NCBI RefSeq assembly: GCF_003576645.1
Contig: NC_044922.1
Span: forward strand, 12,492,191-12,556,190
Source: Ipomoea triloba
Lineage: Eukaryota > Streptophyta > Magnoliopsida > Solanales > Convolvulaceae
Length of the DNA stretch: 64,000 bases
Direction: 5' to 3'
Shown: piece by piece, positions 23,137 through 35,080 of the stretch
Numbering within the stretch: position 1 is the stretch's first letter
Layout of the letters: each line of letters starts with the position of its first letter
Notes under the pieces: model-generated
Database searches by the model: none
Told to the model about the DNA's origin: nothing
The model's input: the letters and a program-made list of their open reading frames with translations, nothing else
Position numbers and translations under genes: made by a program

Positions 23137-23547
23137 TGTAACACTTACCACTATTACATTATTATAATATAGGTAGTAATTATAATAATTAAGGTAATAT
23201 AATTATATGGTGCATTACTTCCATATCAGCTTATGTTAATTAAGGTAAACACTAATGGTGATTGGAAGTATAATTGGGGAAGGGATATATTACCATATTG
23301 ATGGCATATGGTTAGTATAAATAGAGCACTTGATCCTCTCACTGCTTGATCATTCATTCTCTACACCATCAAGAGAGGGTTGAGAAAGTGAGAGAAACTA
23401 TACCCGTTACTCTGCAACAGTCCCGTGAATACACAATCTTCATCAACCGGAAGCTATGGCTGAAGGTTAGTAATTTGAAGGTTAGTAATTTAAGTACGAT
23501 CCTAATTATCATGTATTAAGTTCCTATGTGATAAATTAAGTCTAACA
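23137..23547 (+). repeat. Copia 5' LTR (411 bp) with TATA box and adjacent PBS
   Basis: Starts TGTAACACTT and ends CTAACA (TG...CA). It contains a TATA box, TATAAATA, at 23316-23323. Immediately after it lies TGGTATCAGA (23550-23559), the usual copia primer binding site complementary to tRNA-iMet. The 3' LTR partner is absent from this window. Confidence 0.9.
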
Positions 23548-23899
23548 GTTGGTATCAGATTTCAGTTAAATCTCTGCCTAGTTTTTTTTAAATTGATTGC
23601 ATAATTTTTTTTTTTACATATGACTATACATTGTTGTATAATTGAGGATGCATATGTTATTTCTTTTTCTGCAATCATATTCCTTTGGGTTGCTGAATTC
23701 CTTGTTTAATTTCAGCGTTTATATAAATCGTTAAGGAAACAATATATATAGTTGTTGTTTTTCCTTTGCGGACTGCGATTCATACAGATCATTTATTTAT
23801 ATAAATTTTTTTTTTCTCTCTGTTTTTTTGCCAATTAATAAAGATGGAGGAATGAATCTAATTTTATTATATCCTCTTTGCTTCATACGGCAATAAAAA

Positions 23900-24240
23900 A
23901 AAAATGGTTTATTACCTATTGCCGTCAAACGGCTTCGGCCTCGCCGGATTGGGCTTCACCGGCGTCCGACGCTTTCCGGCGGCGCAGAACAACGGCTTCG
24001 GCCGGCTGGTTCGGTTTGCGACAGAGCAGGCAGACGGCGGCGGCGTTGGTTCGCAACGAGGTTGGGCGGTGGTGGCGGAGTCGGGTTCCCCGGCGACGAC
24101 ACGGCTGCTATCTCCTCCTTCAGGCGACCGGCGGCGGCGCTGGGATCCCGGCGACGTGCTGCTGTCCATGGCTGCCATTATTACGCTGTTCTGTGTTGTT
24201 GTTACGCCGTAGGGCTGTTAGTTCATTAGAAGAGGATGAT
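23900..24240. other. GC-rich block in the copia leader
   Basis: A sharply GC-rich island (CGGCGGCGGC-type composition) inside an AT-rich leader. It is open for about 100 codons on the plus strand (23904-24212, MVYYLLPSNGFG...) and about 88 on the minus strand (24178-23912, MAAMDSSTSPGS...). I recognise no domain. It could be a captured host fragment or a normal leader feature of this copia lineage. Confidence 0.5.
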
Positions 24241-25755
24241 GACTGATGAGTTTAATGGGCTGGGTCTGGCCCAATTGGGCTAGGTCTGGGCTCTTATATA
24301 AAAATTAAAAAAAAAATTATCATTCTGGGCCTGTTTTGATTTGGGCTTGCTAATTGTTATTTACTCTTCATTTTTTTTGGACTTCTTCAATTAATAATCC
24401 AATTGAATTTTTTTTTTTAAACTAAAGTCAATATTAAAATTATTATTCAATTTTGTACAAATTATTAAGCTTTGAATTTGTTTGAATTTCAATATTGAAT
24501 TTTAGTTTAATTGCATTAAGTGTTGCAATTTGAATGTTTAATTGAAGTCCATATTAAAATTATTATTCAATTTTGAACAAATTATTAAGTTTTAAATTTG
24601 TTTGAATTTTAATTTTAATATTGAATATTCAGTTTAAATTGTATTAAGTGCTACAATTTAATTGTGGAGTACTGAGTTATAATATGTGTAATCTGAGCAT
24701 GTTTATTTCTGTTTAATGCATTAATTATTTGATTGATATAATTATGCCTATTAGAAATGCATGTTCTTTAAGTATAAATTTAGAGCCTTTTAGGACTGAA
24801 TTGTTTGCCTATTATGCATATTATAGTGCTTTTTAGGTGAATTTAGTGCCTTTTAAGGATAAATTAAGCATATTATTATACTCTTTCATTCTTACTCCTC
24901 TTGTGCTATTTCAAGCACATTAAAACATCTTAAAAAGATAGTTCACCATATTTTTAAAGCCTAGGTGAATCTATATTCTTAGATCAACCAAACGATTTTA
25001 CTTAAAATATGAGAACACATGATTTAGGGAAGTTTCTTGGGGAGGAATACTAGTTCCCTGGCCCTGGCTTAAAACGCTTTGCTGGCTAAAACCGCCATAT
25101 TGCTACTAGTCCCCTTGCGACGCTACTCTGTCTAAGGAGTTGGTTTTTTAATGGAGCCTTAGCACCAACCAACTTTCCTGGGAGTATACCTAAGGATTGT
25201 TAATCATGTTTTGGTTTAATTTGTTTGATTAGGTTTTAAATACCCTTGCCATTGTGATTATATTTAATTTTGGTCAATTAAAGAATAGCCACAACATCTT
25301 TAATTTACTGAAATTACATATTAAGTATTAATCACATAAAGTTTAGGCAAGAACCTTGTAGTTAACTCTGCGTTATATGGCAAAATTTAGCCCACATGCA
25401 ATTTTGTTATAATTGTAGGGTTAATTAGGATGAAATACTAAACTATGATCATAATTTGCCCACAGGGATTATGTATCGGCATATAGGTTGGTAGGCTTGT
25501 CATTAAGGGTGGAAAATCCATACCCAAATCGTACCCATTCTGTTTCCACCATTCAGTTTTGATAAATTCATTATGCGTAAGAATTTAGCCCACAGGCAAT
25601 TTTTATGGCATACGGATTTATCTTTTACATAATTTACATTGGTAGTATTATGTACTTCAATTACTCTCTCTCTCTATTTTTTAGCCTCGAAAATTCTAAC
25701 CAAACATTTATTATTCTTTACAGAACCTACTCAAATCCCAACTCAAAACACAATA

Positions 25756-26637
25756 ATGATTGACGTTCCTATTCTAAGTGATGATAATCACCAAGAGTGG
25801 AAAGACGTTGTTCTCCTACACTTAGGGTTGATAGAGATGGATTTCGCTATTCAAAATAAAGAGCCTCCTCCTATCACTGATGATAGCACTGAGGATGAAA
25901 AGAAATTTCACGCACAATGGACTAGGTCCAATCGGTTGTGTGTGTATTTCATTAAGACACGAATTCCAAGAAGTATTCGTGGCTCAGTTGACCATTTTGA
26001 TAAAGTCGAATCCTTGTTCAAAGCTATTGATGACCAATATGCTACATCAAATAAAGCTTTGGCAAGTACTCTAATCATGAAGTTTGTTGGTCTTCGTCTT
26101 TCCTCTGTCAAAGGCACGCGCAAGCACATCATGCAAGTCAGGGATATTGCAGCGCAACTGAAGAAGTTGGGAATAATTTTACCAGATTCCTTTGTTGTGC
26201 ACTTTGCACTTAACACCCTCCCTCAACATTATAGCTCCTTTAAGATTTCTTACAACACACATCAAGATAATTGGACTATCAATGAATTGATAACCATGTG
26301 TGCACAAGAGGAAGAAAGTCTTAGTGAAGAGGTTGGCGAGATTGCTATGTTGGCCACAGCAAAGCCTAAAGGAAAATTTGGGAAAGCTATGGGATTCACT
26401 GCAGCAACAAAGGGGAAACTGACCCCAAATGCTGACATAAAGAAGATACAAAAGTGTTTCTTTTGTAAAAAGAAGGGACACATGAAGAAAGATTGTATCA
26501 CGTTTAAGAAGTGGATGTCCAAGAAAGGTAATATTTCCTCTTCTTTTATACGTTTCAAATCCAATATGTCACAAGTTAATCCGCATTGCAAACTCCTTGC
26601 AGGATATGACAAGACTGAGGCAGCCGAAGGGACCTAA
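25756..26637 (+). CDS. Copia gag polyprotein segment
   Basis: 293 codons from ATG 25756 (MIDVPILSDDNHQEW) to TAA at 26637. The start follows the normal plant copia pattern with a DNHQEWKD-type N-terminus. The central UBN2/gag region includes KALASTLIMKF and TRKHIMQVRDIAAQL, and a CCHC zinc knuckle (CFFCKKKGHMKKDC) lies at about residues 233-246. Encodes the nucleocapsid-like protein that packages element RNA. The open frame is intact although the downstream pol is not, so packaging in trans is conceivable but unproven. Confidence 0.85.
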   Translation: MIDVPILSDDNHQEWKDVVLLHLGLIEMDFAIQNKEPPPITDDSTEDEKKFHAQWTRSNRLCVYFIKTRIPRSIRGSVDHFDKVESLFKAIDDQYATSNKALASTLIMKFVGLRLSSVKGTRKHIMQVRDIAAQLKKLGIILPDSFVVHFALNTLPQHYSSFKISYNTHQDNWTINELITMCAQEEESLSEEVGEIAMLATAKPKGKFGKAMGFTAATKGKLTPNADIKKIQKCFFCKKKGHMKKDCITFKKWMSKKGNISSSFIRFKSNMSQVNPHCKLLAGYDKTEAAEGT

Positions 26638-26659
26638 GTGTAGCATCTTCTCTGGAAAT

Positions 26660-28205
26660 AAGATTGAGTCACCGGTAGAAGCTGTCAGAGTTTGCATTCT
26701 AGTTTTGAATTGTTTTGACGTAGACGAGACATTGTATGTTCCTAGCTTATCAAAGGAACTTAATTTCAGTTTTTAAGACTTGTACCCTTCGTTTTTTTTA
26801 ATTTAATAAAAATATTTCAAGTTATTTCTTATTTTTTTCCTTGTGTTGGTACTGGTACATTGTCTTATGGTCTCTTTCGTCTTAATTTAAAGAATGCTTC
26901 AGTTTATAATTCTTTGCATATTCAAAACAACAATGCAGTATTAACAACAATTTCTCAATGTTATGGCATCGGAGATTAAATCATATCTCCCTTGAGTGTA
27001 TAAAAAGGTTGGTAAAGGATGGAGTACTTTCTACTCTAGACTACACTGACTTTGAGACTTGCATTGGCTGCATTAAGGGTAAGCAGACAAACAAGTCAAA
27101 GAAAGGTGCCACTAGGAGTACAACATTGTTGGAAATTATTCATACTGACATATGACAATATCCGGTCAGAAAATTTTCATCACTTTCATTAATAACTTTT
27201 CACGATTTTTCTATGTGTGTTTACTTAAGCATAAGCTTGAAGCATTGGTTCCTTTAAGTCATTTAAAGCTGAAGCTAAAAACCAATGTAACAAGAAAATA
27301 CACATAGTTAGATCTGATAGGAGTGGTGAATATTAGGGTAGATACACTAAAAAAATGGACAAGCACCTGGTCTCATTTACTAAGTTTCTTCAAGAGCATA
27401 CGGTCTAGCTGAAAGAAGGAACATGACCTTTCTGGATATGGTGCGGACTATGCTAAGCAACTCTAAGTTTCTTAAGTCATTGTGGACTAAAGCACTTGAG
27501 GCGGCAACGTAAATATTAAATTGTGTTCCAACCAAGGCTGTCCCTAAGACGCCGTTTGAGTTATTCAAAGGTAGGAAACAGAGTTTGCAACATATGCGTG
27601 TTTAGGGATGTCCACCTAAGGTGGGGATTTATAACCCACACGAAAAGGAACTTAACCCAAAGACCATTAGTGCTTTCTTTATTGGATATGCACAATATTC
27701 TAAGGGTTATAGGTTTCATTGTCCATCTCATACTACTAGGGTAGTGGAATCAAGAAATGCGAAGTTTCTTGAAGATGACTTAATTAGTGGGAGTGATCGA
27801 TTTAAGGACTTCGTTCTTTCAATTGATCATACTAGCTCTCAACTTTCTACGTCATCTAATGGTGTTGTCCTTATCCGCAGTGCCCTTTCAGTTCCGTCTG
27901 CAGATAACCACCTACTGTTGAGATTCCACGAGCTGTTATTATGTTTCGTATCTACAAGAATTTGACATAGGAGCTGAAAATGATCCTGAAACGTTTTTCT
28001 CAAAAATTGTGCACAGTTGGACTTATGGTTTGAAGCCATGAATTCCATGAAGAGCAATGGGGTGTGGGAACTTGTTGAATTGCCTACTGGGGCCAAGGCT
28101 ATTGGCTGCAAATTGGTCTTTAAGACCAAAAGAGATTCATTAGGCTATATTGAGAGATACAAGGCCCGACTTGTTGCAAAGGAATTTACTCAAAAAGGAA
28201 GGAAT
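26660..28205 (+). pseudogene. Copia pol remnants (GAG-pre-integrase, integrase, RT start)
   Basis: Fragments in different frames. GAG-pre-integrase at 26952-27155: LWHRRLNHIS and a CIGCIKGKQ zinc-binding end. A decayed integrase core at about 27160-27560. The integrase C-terminal stretch at 27621-27965: PKTISAFFIGYAQYSKGYRF. The RT N-terminus at 28017-28220: WFEAMNSMKSNGVWELVELP and YKARLVAKEFTQKG. Stops separate the segments. The RT active-site YVDD region is absent because the element ends here. Confidence 0.85.
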
Positions 28206-29125
28206 CGATTAGAATCTTAATAATGATGTCATTATTATTATCAATAATGGTTGTAGAGACCTGAATTCTAGCATTCTCCTTTAGCTGCATATCATGATAT
28301 TTCTATGAGATGTGTTTCATGATACTAAAACCTAATAATGATAATTAAACAATAAAATAAATACTCAATCAATATATTGGTCTGTGAAATCTCCTTCACA
28401 TTTTCTTCGTCATTTTTTTTTTCCATTTTCCAGTTTTCCATTTTTCCACCTTGCATACAACCTATACAACGATCACTCCAAGTCTCCAAGCCTCTCCTAT
28501 AGTCCTATGTCATAAGAGCACAACTACAATTCAAGACGACCACAAATGTAATTATGTGTTTGGGGTAGGCACCATAGATACCAAAATTATGCAATATGTA
28601 TACAATAGAAGGGATGGAAACTACATTAAAAGATCACATTGCCAAGTTCTACACTAATAGAACTGGAACTCATTAGTCTGGAACAAAGATCATATGGACA
28701 TTTAGTAAGGGGTAACTGGTAAGAAAAAACACTACAACTTCAAATTATTTAGGCACAAATGCACATGTAGAAACAGGAAAAACATTATGGATGGATATAC
28801 CTCAGAGAAAAAGTGGTGGTAATCACAGATATATATATGCAGCTGGTAGAATGACATCACCACAAATTTAAATATGTAGTCAAAAGGACTTTTATAGCTA
28901 GCAATTCAACGACTTTGTAACCAGAGCAGTGAGGTTTATTCAGAGATTACATAATTGCCAACCGTCAGTTAATATCCTATGCATTAGGTCTGATGGTCAA
29001 TGTATTCAAATAAAAACTTAAGGTTCATGGTTTGCCCTACAAACTTGCAGTGTACTTAAGATGAATCTTGTTAAGCTGTTCAAACTTTATTAAATATTGA
29101 GAGGTGTCTTAAAAAAGAAACATAC
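28206..29125. other. AT-rich non-coding region
   Basis: No recognised exon on either strand. It may be remaining intron of the TPST gene downstream of the donor at 29125. I looked for further sulfotransferase-like coding segments on the minus strand and found none. Confidence 0.5.
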
Positions 29126-29619
29126 TCGAGCAAATAAATCTTCTCTCATCCATGGAACCAAATACTTCCATGGCCAGATATCTAGAGTGCTTACTCCCTT
29201 TGACTTTGAACGGATCCTTCCAGACATTCGGGTGGCAGATGTTAAGTTAGGGTGCACCAAAAACCTAGCAGCTACTTCAATTGAAAATTCATAAGCACTA
29301 AAAACACGGTCAATTGGATTCCTAATAATTGTCACCACAGAAGTTCTATCATTAGGAAGTTTCGACATCAAGCTGTAGTCATCATGAGTAGCCAATAAAC
29401 GACAGTTTGGCTTTCTGCAGAGTGGGAAAAAAAAAGGGTAGAAATTAGAGCAACATTTATTTGAAGCCTCCAAAAGCAAAAACATTAAGGAAAATTACAA
29501 AAGAGGCAAAAAGAGTATGCTGCTTAACAAGCTTATTGTTTTGCCACTTAAAAGGAGAGTGAAAGAGCCCACCTCAACCCACCACAGGAGGGAAATAAAT
29601 AAATAAATAAACCTATGTC

Positions 29620-30150
29620 TTTTTGGCAATGTTGCAAAAGTCCCGCCTAGACGCCGATTAATCGCCGCATAGGCGCTAGGCACCGGTCGACCGCCTAGCG
29701 TATCACCTTAATCGGTGGTCTAGGCGGCCGCCTAAGCCGCTTAGGCACTAACCGCCTAGGCCTCCTAGGCCTAGGCACCGACTAGGCCATCTAGTCGGTC
29801 GATTAGCTATTGTTCTGTTTTTTTAATGGATTATTTCACTCAAAACAATATCGTTTTGAGCGAAATAACCCTAAATTGTTCAAACTCTAGATATTTTTTA
29901 GGTTAATATTTAATATTTTAGTATTTACTATTAAAGTATTATATAGTTTATAACTATTAGTCTCTAAAAAATTAACAAATATTTAAATATATTTTTTTTG
30001 AAAACCATTTAAATATATTTTTAAAAAATAAAAAATAAAAAATAAAATAAAAGAAATACATGGGCGCCTAAGCGCCGATTAATCCCCGCCTAGGCGCCCT
30101 AGGCACTAGGCACCCCCGAGCGCCCGAGGAGCGCCTACAATCTTATCAAC
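29620..30150. mobile_element. GC-ended MITE in a TPST intron
   Basis: Both ends are rich in CGCCTAGGCG-type palindromic words and are mutually inverted (CGCCTAGACGCCGATTAATC at the left; reversed at the right GGCGGGGATTAATCGGCGC). The middle is AT-rich. It lies in the intron between exons 30540-30611 and 29126-29414. Superfamily uncertain (hAT-like MITEs in dicots look like this). Confidence 0.7.
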
Positions 30151-30539
30151 CATGTTTTTTGGAGCAGTGTATATACCAATATAATATACTAGAATATGTT
30201 AGTACTTATAAACTCATAAAGTATTAAAAAAATCTAGATTTCAAGTGATACTAAGTTTTCTGCCAATTCAACTAAGCCTTATTCTGCCCAGCCCTAACAT
30301 GTACTCACATTCTTCTTTAAAATTTATATATATATTTTTAAAAAGGAGCCTACTATGTATAACTAATTAATGTAATATTCAAAAAGTTGGTTACCTACAC
30401 AATGCTCCCCAAGGATATTTTAGGGGCAGAGATTATCTCCCGTGTTTCTATCAAAGCATCAGAAAATAACAGTGGTACCCACAAACTGAGCCAAAGAGTA
30501 GTAGACTAGTGATTGTACAAGGATAACAAAATCTATTAC
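30151..30539. other. TPST intron sequence
   Basis: AT-rich, between the MITE and the 72-bp exon. Nothing else recognised. Confidence 0.5.
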
Positions 30540-32222
30540 CTGGGATCAAACCTTAACTTATCATAGGAGCGTGGGCACTCCAAAGAGTTAGCATAAAGCT
30601 TTTTCAGGAAACTGCAACAAATGGAAAATGAAAACATAAGCAACAATGATGTTAATCTGAGCCTGCGAAGTATAAAAGTATAGCATGGCTGGCCAGGAAA
30701 TGAGATAGGAAGATTGAGGAAGATTACCAGTGAAAATAAGTCCTTCCACCTGTCCTAGGTACATGAAGTAAAAATAGCAAGTCCCTCAACAGATGTTTGT
30801 CTTCGCTGACTTCTGATTCAAGGGAAGAAGATGCCCACTTTTTGACTGTGTGCTCACACTGCTCAAAATCATCTTCTACCAATGCCTCTGATGCTGTAGA
30901 AACTGGGAAGAAACAACCATTTGAATGTCCATGTATAGATGAGCACCCAAGTTCTCCAAAAAACTGGGCTGTACAGCGATTACAACTAGAGAGCATAGTG
31001 GTTCAATACATGAAGTTTATATCCAGGCCACATCACAATTGAGAACGTAAAACATATTTATAAATCAAGATCAAGTTTACAATGGAATTCATTATAATCA
31101 TTGCAAAAAGTAATCAGAATTATAACTACGATAAGCAATATCTAAACCTATAAAACAACCACAGAATAAGAGATTAGACACGAACTTCTACATCTGCATA
31201 CTTTCACTATATCAGAACCAGGCTAGAAGAAAGTGAAAATGCTATATTATCAAGCTTTATTACTATTTTTCTTTAAATTGCAGCTAACCTAACAAAACGA
31301 TGTTGCTAATATACATTTTCATATCTGTATTATCTGGGAAAAATCATTCATACACAAAACAAAAGCGAAACTAGAACAGACAATAAATAGACACCAAATA
31401 AGAACATACCAGATAGGGCTTTCTCGGCCCAAATGGAGGATGACCATTTTAACACAAAGTGTAAAATGGCAGACCATCCACTGGGTTGAACTCCAAGCAA
31501 GCCCCAAACGGCCCAAAGCAAATCTGCCAAAATAAAGTCCATGCAAGGACTGTTGGCCCAAAAGCTACAAACAAATCTAATGGGTCAAATACAAAATCCC
31601 TACTACAATGCAAAAAATATGAGTTACAAAGCAAAGTCAACAATTTGACTTGAAAATCATTTAAAGCCTTGTCTGCCATATTGAGCCTGATTTGACTTTA
31701 TTGACCATGACTCAAGCATCCCTTCCTTCCGATGACCAACTCGGCGGAGAAGAATAGAGACCAGCAAAACTGATGACTGCAAAAGAAAGGCCGCCATTGC
31801 TACCTGCCGGTGAAGATGGAGAAAAAATTTCCGTCTTACAGCCGGCAAACCATAATGAAATCTTAAGACAAATTAAAGCAAAACTAAGAATCTCCCGTCA
31901 AACCACTACAGTATCTCGAAAAATTCAACAAAATCGCCTGAAAATCAGCCGGTGAACATCTGTCGGAACGTAAAACTGCCTTCTTGTAAATATAACAAGA
32001 AGTCGCCATGAAAGTCGCCGGAAATATAACAAATCAGCCTTAGACCTCTAAAAGAGATCACGCCGGAGATACTTACCCAATCCAAACTCCGGCATTTTTC
32101 CTATTCTCTCAGCTTTAATTTGCTGTAAAACTGCAAAACGGCCCCTCATCCTTCCTAAATCCTGTTCCCTTTCCAAACAGGTCCATTTATGCATATATGT
32201 ATCCCATAATCATTAATTAATT

Positions 32223-32428
32223 AAAAATTGAGACTTGGTGTTTATCTTGTTCGCCCTAAAATCCAGCCAGGATAACATCTTTACCCTGACCCAAATCAAA
32301 GTGTTGTTTTCCTTTTTCACTGAGTATTTTCTAAAAATTGAGACTTGGTGTTCATCTTGTTCGCCCTAAAATCCAGCCACGATAACATCTCTACCCTGAT
32401 CCAAATTAAAGTGTTGTTTTCCTTTTTT
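32223..32428. repeat. 110-bp tandem duplication
   Basis: AAAAATTGAGACTTGGTGTT begins at 32223 and again at 32333. The two units are about 95% identical over roughly 95 bp and each ends in GTGTTGTTTTCC. Non-coding. Confidence 0.92.
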
Positions 32429-32463
32429 TTTTTTATGCAATAAAATGGAATTTTAGTACTTAC

Positions 32464-32871
32464 AATTTTCAATCTTGCAATGCCATAAGGGGTGGGATTC
32501 TCTTGCCCAAACACTTCCATGACCTCTTTCCTTGCTCTCTCTTGCCACTCCTCATGTGTAGCTAGAAGGAGAGTTGCCCATCCAAGCAAAGACGTCGTCG
32601 TTTCGTGCCCCGCCAAATAGAATGTTTTGCATTCATCAACCATGTCTTGTATGCAAATTTGGTTATTGTCATCACCATTTTCTTGATGATTAGCCTCCAA
32701 GAGTTTCTCAAGAAAATCACTTCTTCTTGTAGAGCTTTTTATTGGTTCCCCAGTTTTTGTCTGCTCTCTCTTCTTTATAATCTGAATTATTCCATTTCTG
32801 ATACCTTCCTCAAGTTTCTCAGATTCCAGTTCATCACTGTTCTTCATGATTCTACTCATCCCTGGATTCAT
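32464..32871 (-). pseudogene. Cytochrome P450 (CYP72 clan, CYP749-like) orphan exon
   Basis: One exon of a plant P450: helix G/H region with RNGIIQIIKKREQ, DFLEKLLEANHQ, then the I-helix block ECKTFYLAGHETTTSLLGW (oxygen-binding AGxET present) and WQERARKEVMEVFGQ. It ends at a good donor (ATT|GTAAGTAC at 32463). The EXXR, PERF and haem-cysteine exons would follow at lower coordinates but are absent: the 110-bp duplication and AT-rich sequence lie there. The substrate-recognition N-terminus is absent too, the upstream side running into an A-rich tract and the next gene. Subfamily from recalled similarity. Confidence 0.8.
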
Positions 32872-32956
32872 ATTAGTCACCAAAAAAAAAAAAACACACC
32901 TCATAATCAAAACTCTTTCAGTCACACAACTGTGTTTCCTAACGGATAAACCGGCC

Positions 32957-33481
32957 ATGGCCGCCACCACCACCTCTGCCTCTCGCCTCCTCTCCCCAGC
33001 CGCCACCACCATCACCTCCCACAACCACCGTTACCTCTCCGCAATTCCCCACCCCCCATTCTCTCCCCACGCCTCAAAATCCCCGAGACCCATCACCAAA
33101 CTCCACGTCTCCTCCAAGCCATCCTCCCCCTCCGCCGCCGCCGCCGTCCCCTCCGCCAAATCCTCCCAAGAAACCATCTTTTTCGACGGCGGGGCCCACT
33201 ACGGCGACCTCGTAGCCAACCTCCTTCTGGGTTTCACTCTTCTCTGGCTGCCGCTCACTCTCGCCGCAGTTTTCAGAGCCTTCTCTCTCCGCTACAGATT
33301 CACCAATCTCCGGGTCACTGTCATCTCCGGGCAGGACAGAAGCGATTTCTCCTACAAAGTCATCAAGGATGTTCAGGTCGTGCCTAGGTTCATCGGGGAG
33401 TGGGGTGACATTGTCATCACTCTCAAAGATGGGACTAAGGTCGACCTCAGGAGTGTGCCAAACTTCACTAATAAGCCCTAA
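32957..33481 (+). CDS. Plastid-targeted small membrane protein with bacterial PH-like domain
   Basis: Single-exon gene, 174 residues, start ATG at 32957 in a GCCATGGCC context. Residues 1 to about 65 are rich in Ser, Thr, Pro and Ala with almost no acidic residues, a typical chloroplast transit peptide. One hydrophobic hairpin (LVANLLLGFTLLWLPLTLAAV, about 87-107) is followed by RYRFTNLRVTVISG and IKDVQVVPRFIGEWGDIVITLKDG, the pattern of DUF304/bacterial-PH (YdbS/YdbT-like) membrane proteins: strands carrying R.T..R, a G, then L.DGT. The ending FTNKP is short. The exact function is unknown; a thylakoid or envelope membrane location is inferred. The reading frame and GC-richer codon use look intact, unlike the neighbours. 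Its 5' side is 86 bp from the orphan P450 exon, which reads the other way. Confidence 0.8.
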   Translation: MAATTTSASRLLSPAATTITSHNHRYLSAIPHPPFSPHASKSPRPITKLHVSSKPSSPSAAAAVPSAKSSQETIFFDGGAHYGDLVANLLLGFTLLWLPLTLAAVFRAFSLRYRFTNLRVTVISGQDRSDFSYKVIKDVQVVPRFIGEWGDIVITLKDGTKVDLRSVPNFTNKP

Positions 33482-35030
33482 TCCTATTAATAATACAAAT
33501 ACTAAGTCTATTAATCCGTATCGTATTCTTGGATAGCTCTGTACTGGGTTTCTTTCTTGGACTTTCGTGATCCAGTTATTCTCTTAGACCGGTCTATGTG
33601 GGCCATACCTAGTGTATTATCCATCAATTATGATTATATTCAATTATTTTAAAAAACAATAATATAAATAAATAAATGACACAAGTCATAGAATTTATGT
33701 TATATTTCTATCTATATGTATTTATAATAGAGAGATGTTTGTATAGTTAAATATTGTAAATGATTTATTTATATGTGATCAATTTGATAATTTTGTTCAT
33801 GTTTATTTGTGTGTGTTAGTTATGTATTATAATTGGTATATATGCAAATGATACTTCATAATAAAACATATTTTTTGGTTTAATATAATACTTAATAAGT
33901 AGGTGAATTATTTCTATTAAGCAATGCATTAAAGGAAAATGCAATTATGTAATTGATTTAACAATTAATACTTAACTAACGGAATATTTAACGATGTAAT
34001 GCCAGTTTAGTCTGAAAATTATTAAAGCTCAATATTTTGAGCATAATGTACAAAGTAACAAGTTTAAAAAAATAATGACATAATTCAGGGGCATAACCTG
34101 CATTGTCTCTTATAGGGTAGTTAGATACTTCACAACTCTAGTACAATTCCATATGGAGACATGTGCAATTTTAATAAAAGACTTACAATAATACCGATTT
34201 AGCTAAATCTTGTGTAATTCAATCACTTAAGTAAGTGACCGAAGACGTTAAAGCTTGGACAATTAAGTACTTTTATTGTTGCTTTTTTTAACCTCCCAAC
34301 TAAAAGTAAATAATATTTATTGACATTTATGTCATAATAAATATTTTTAATGACTATAACGATTGTAATGTTAGCACTCATAGTGGCATAATGAACGCAA
34401 TTAATTGTTATAATAACTACACCATTACTATTTTTAAAATGTCACTTTTCACCCATCAATTATAAATAAACTTGACAAGTCTAATATAATTTCATACAAA
34501 GATGTATGTTTTTACTAAATGATTCACCACCTTGAGATAACAAGGATGTTCTATGGCATTCAAAAATCTTATTATGAAAATCTATGTAAAAGTTTAATGA
34601 ATTGAAGTTTGACTTCATATTATGATTGAATACAATAATTAGACCATGCTCACTATAATTATAAGGTAAAATAAGTGTTTCTAGAAATGTTTAGTGTAAT
34701 CTCACTTCATTATCAATTGGGTAGTCATGATATTGTTTAGTGTTGTTGACGCCTTACGAGAAATTTAAGAATAATCATGATTATTTATTTTTAAATATTA
34801 TTAAAATAGTTTTGATATGTCATGTTACCAGTTTGATTGTGAATCTATGAACTTGTAACAAAATAGATATATATAGAATAGTGAAATATTGGATAAAGTG
34901 TTATCCAATATTTAGCTATTATTATTATTATGCTAGTTGTGGGAATCGTCATTTGGTTTCGCGGCAAATTTAAGAAATCAAGAATCCTGTGCAAGAAATA
35001 AAGAACAGGGTATGGCGCATCTAATCTAGA
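33482..35030. other. Gene-free AT-rich region
   Basis: About 1.5 kb with no open frame of note, no clear terminal repeats and no recognisable transposon coding segment. The first ~130 bp is presumably the 3' UTR of the membrane-protein gene. Confidence 0.6.
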
Positions 35031-35080
35031 TTGATCACTACGGGCACATCATCCAAATTGAGATACACCATAATCAGTTC

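Larger units (their letters stand above)
23137..28205 (+). mobile_element. Ty1/copia LTR retrotransposon, 3'-truncated
   Basis: 5' LTR, initiator-Met primer binding site, long leader, gag, and decayed protease/integrase/reverse transcriptase in the copia order (integrase before RT). It ends abruptly near 28205 inside the RT fingers. No RNase H domain, polypurine tract or 3' LTR is visible. Disabled by stops and frameshifts in pol. Confidence 0.92.
29126..31850 (-). pseudogene. TPST: Tyrosylprotein sulfotransferase (plant TPST), 3'-truncated gene
   Basis: Minus-strand exons recognisable as plant TPST, a Golgi membrane enzyme that sulfates tyrosines of peptide hormones (PSK, PSY, RGF). Exon 30990-30728 encodes CEHTVKKWASSS and the LLFLLHVPRTGGRTYFH block that binds PAPS; the acceptor lies near 30990. 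Exon 30611-30540, 24 codons: FLKKLYANSLECPRSYDKL. Exon 29414-29126: LLATHDDYSLMSKLP, TIIRNPIDRVFSAYEFS and DIWPWKYLVPWMREDLFA, ending at a GTATGT donor. The splice junctions join in frame (H-C-F-L across the first). A likely first exon with a hydrophobic signal segment (MAAFLLQSSVLLVSILL) lies near 31795. The C-terminal half of the protein is missing below 29126, so the copy is probably non-functional unless the assembly is wrong. Confidence 0.82.
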
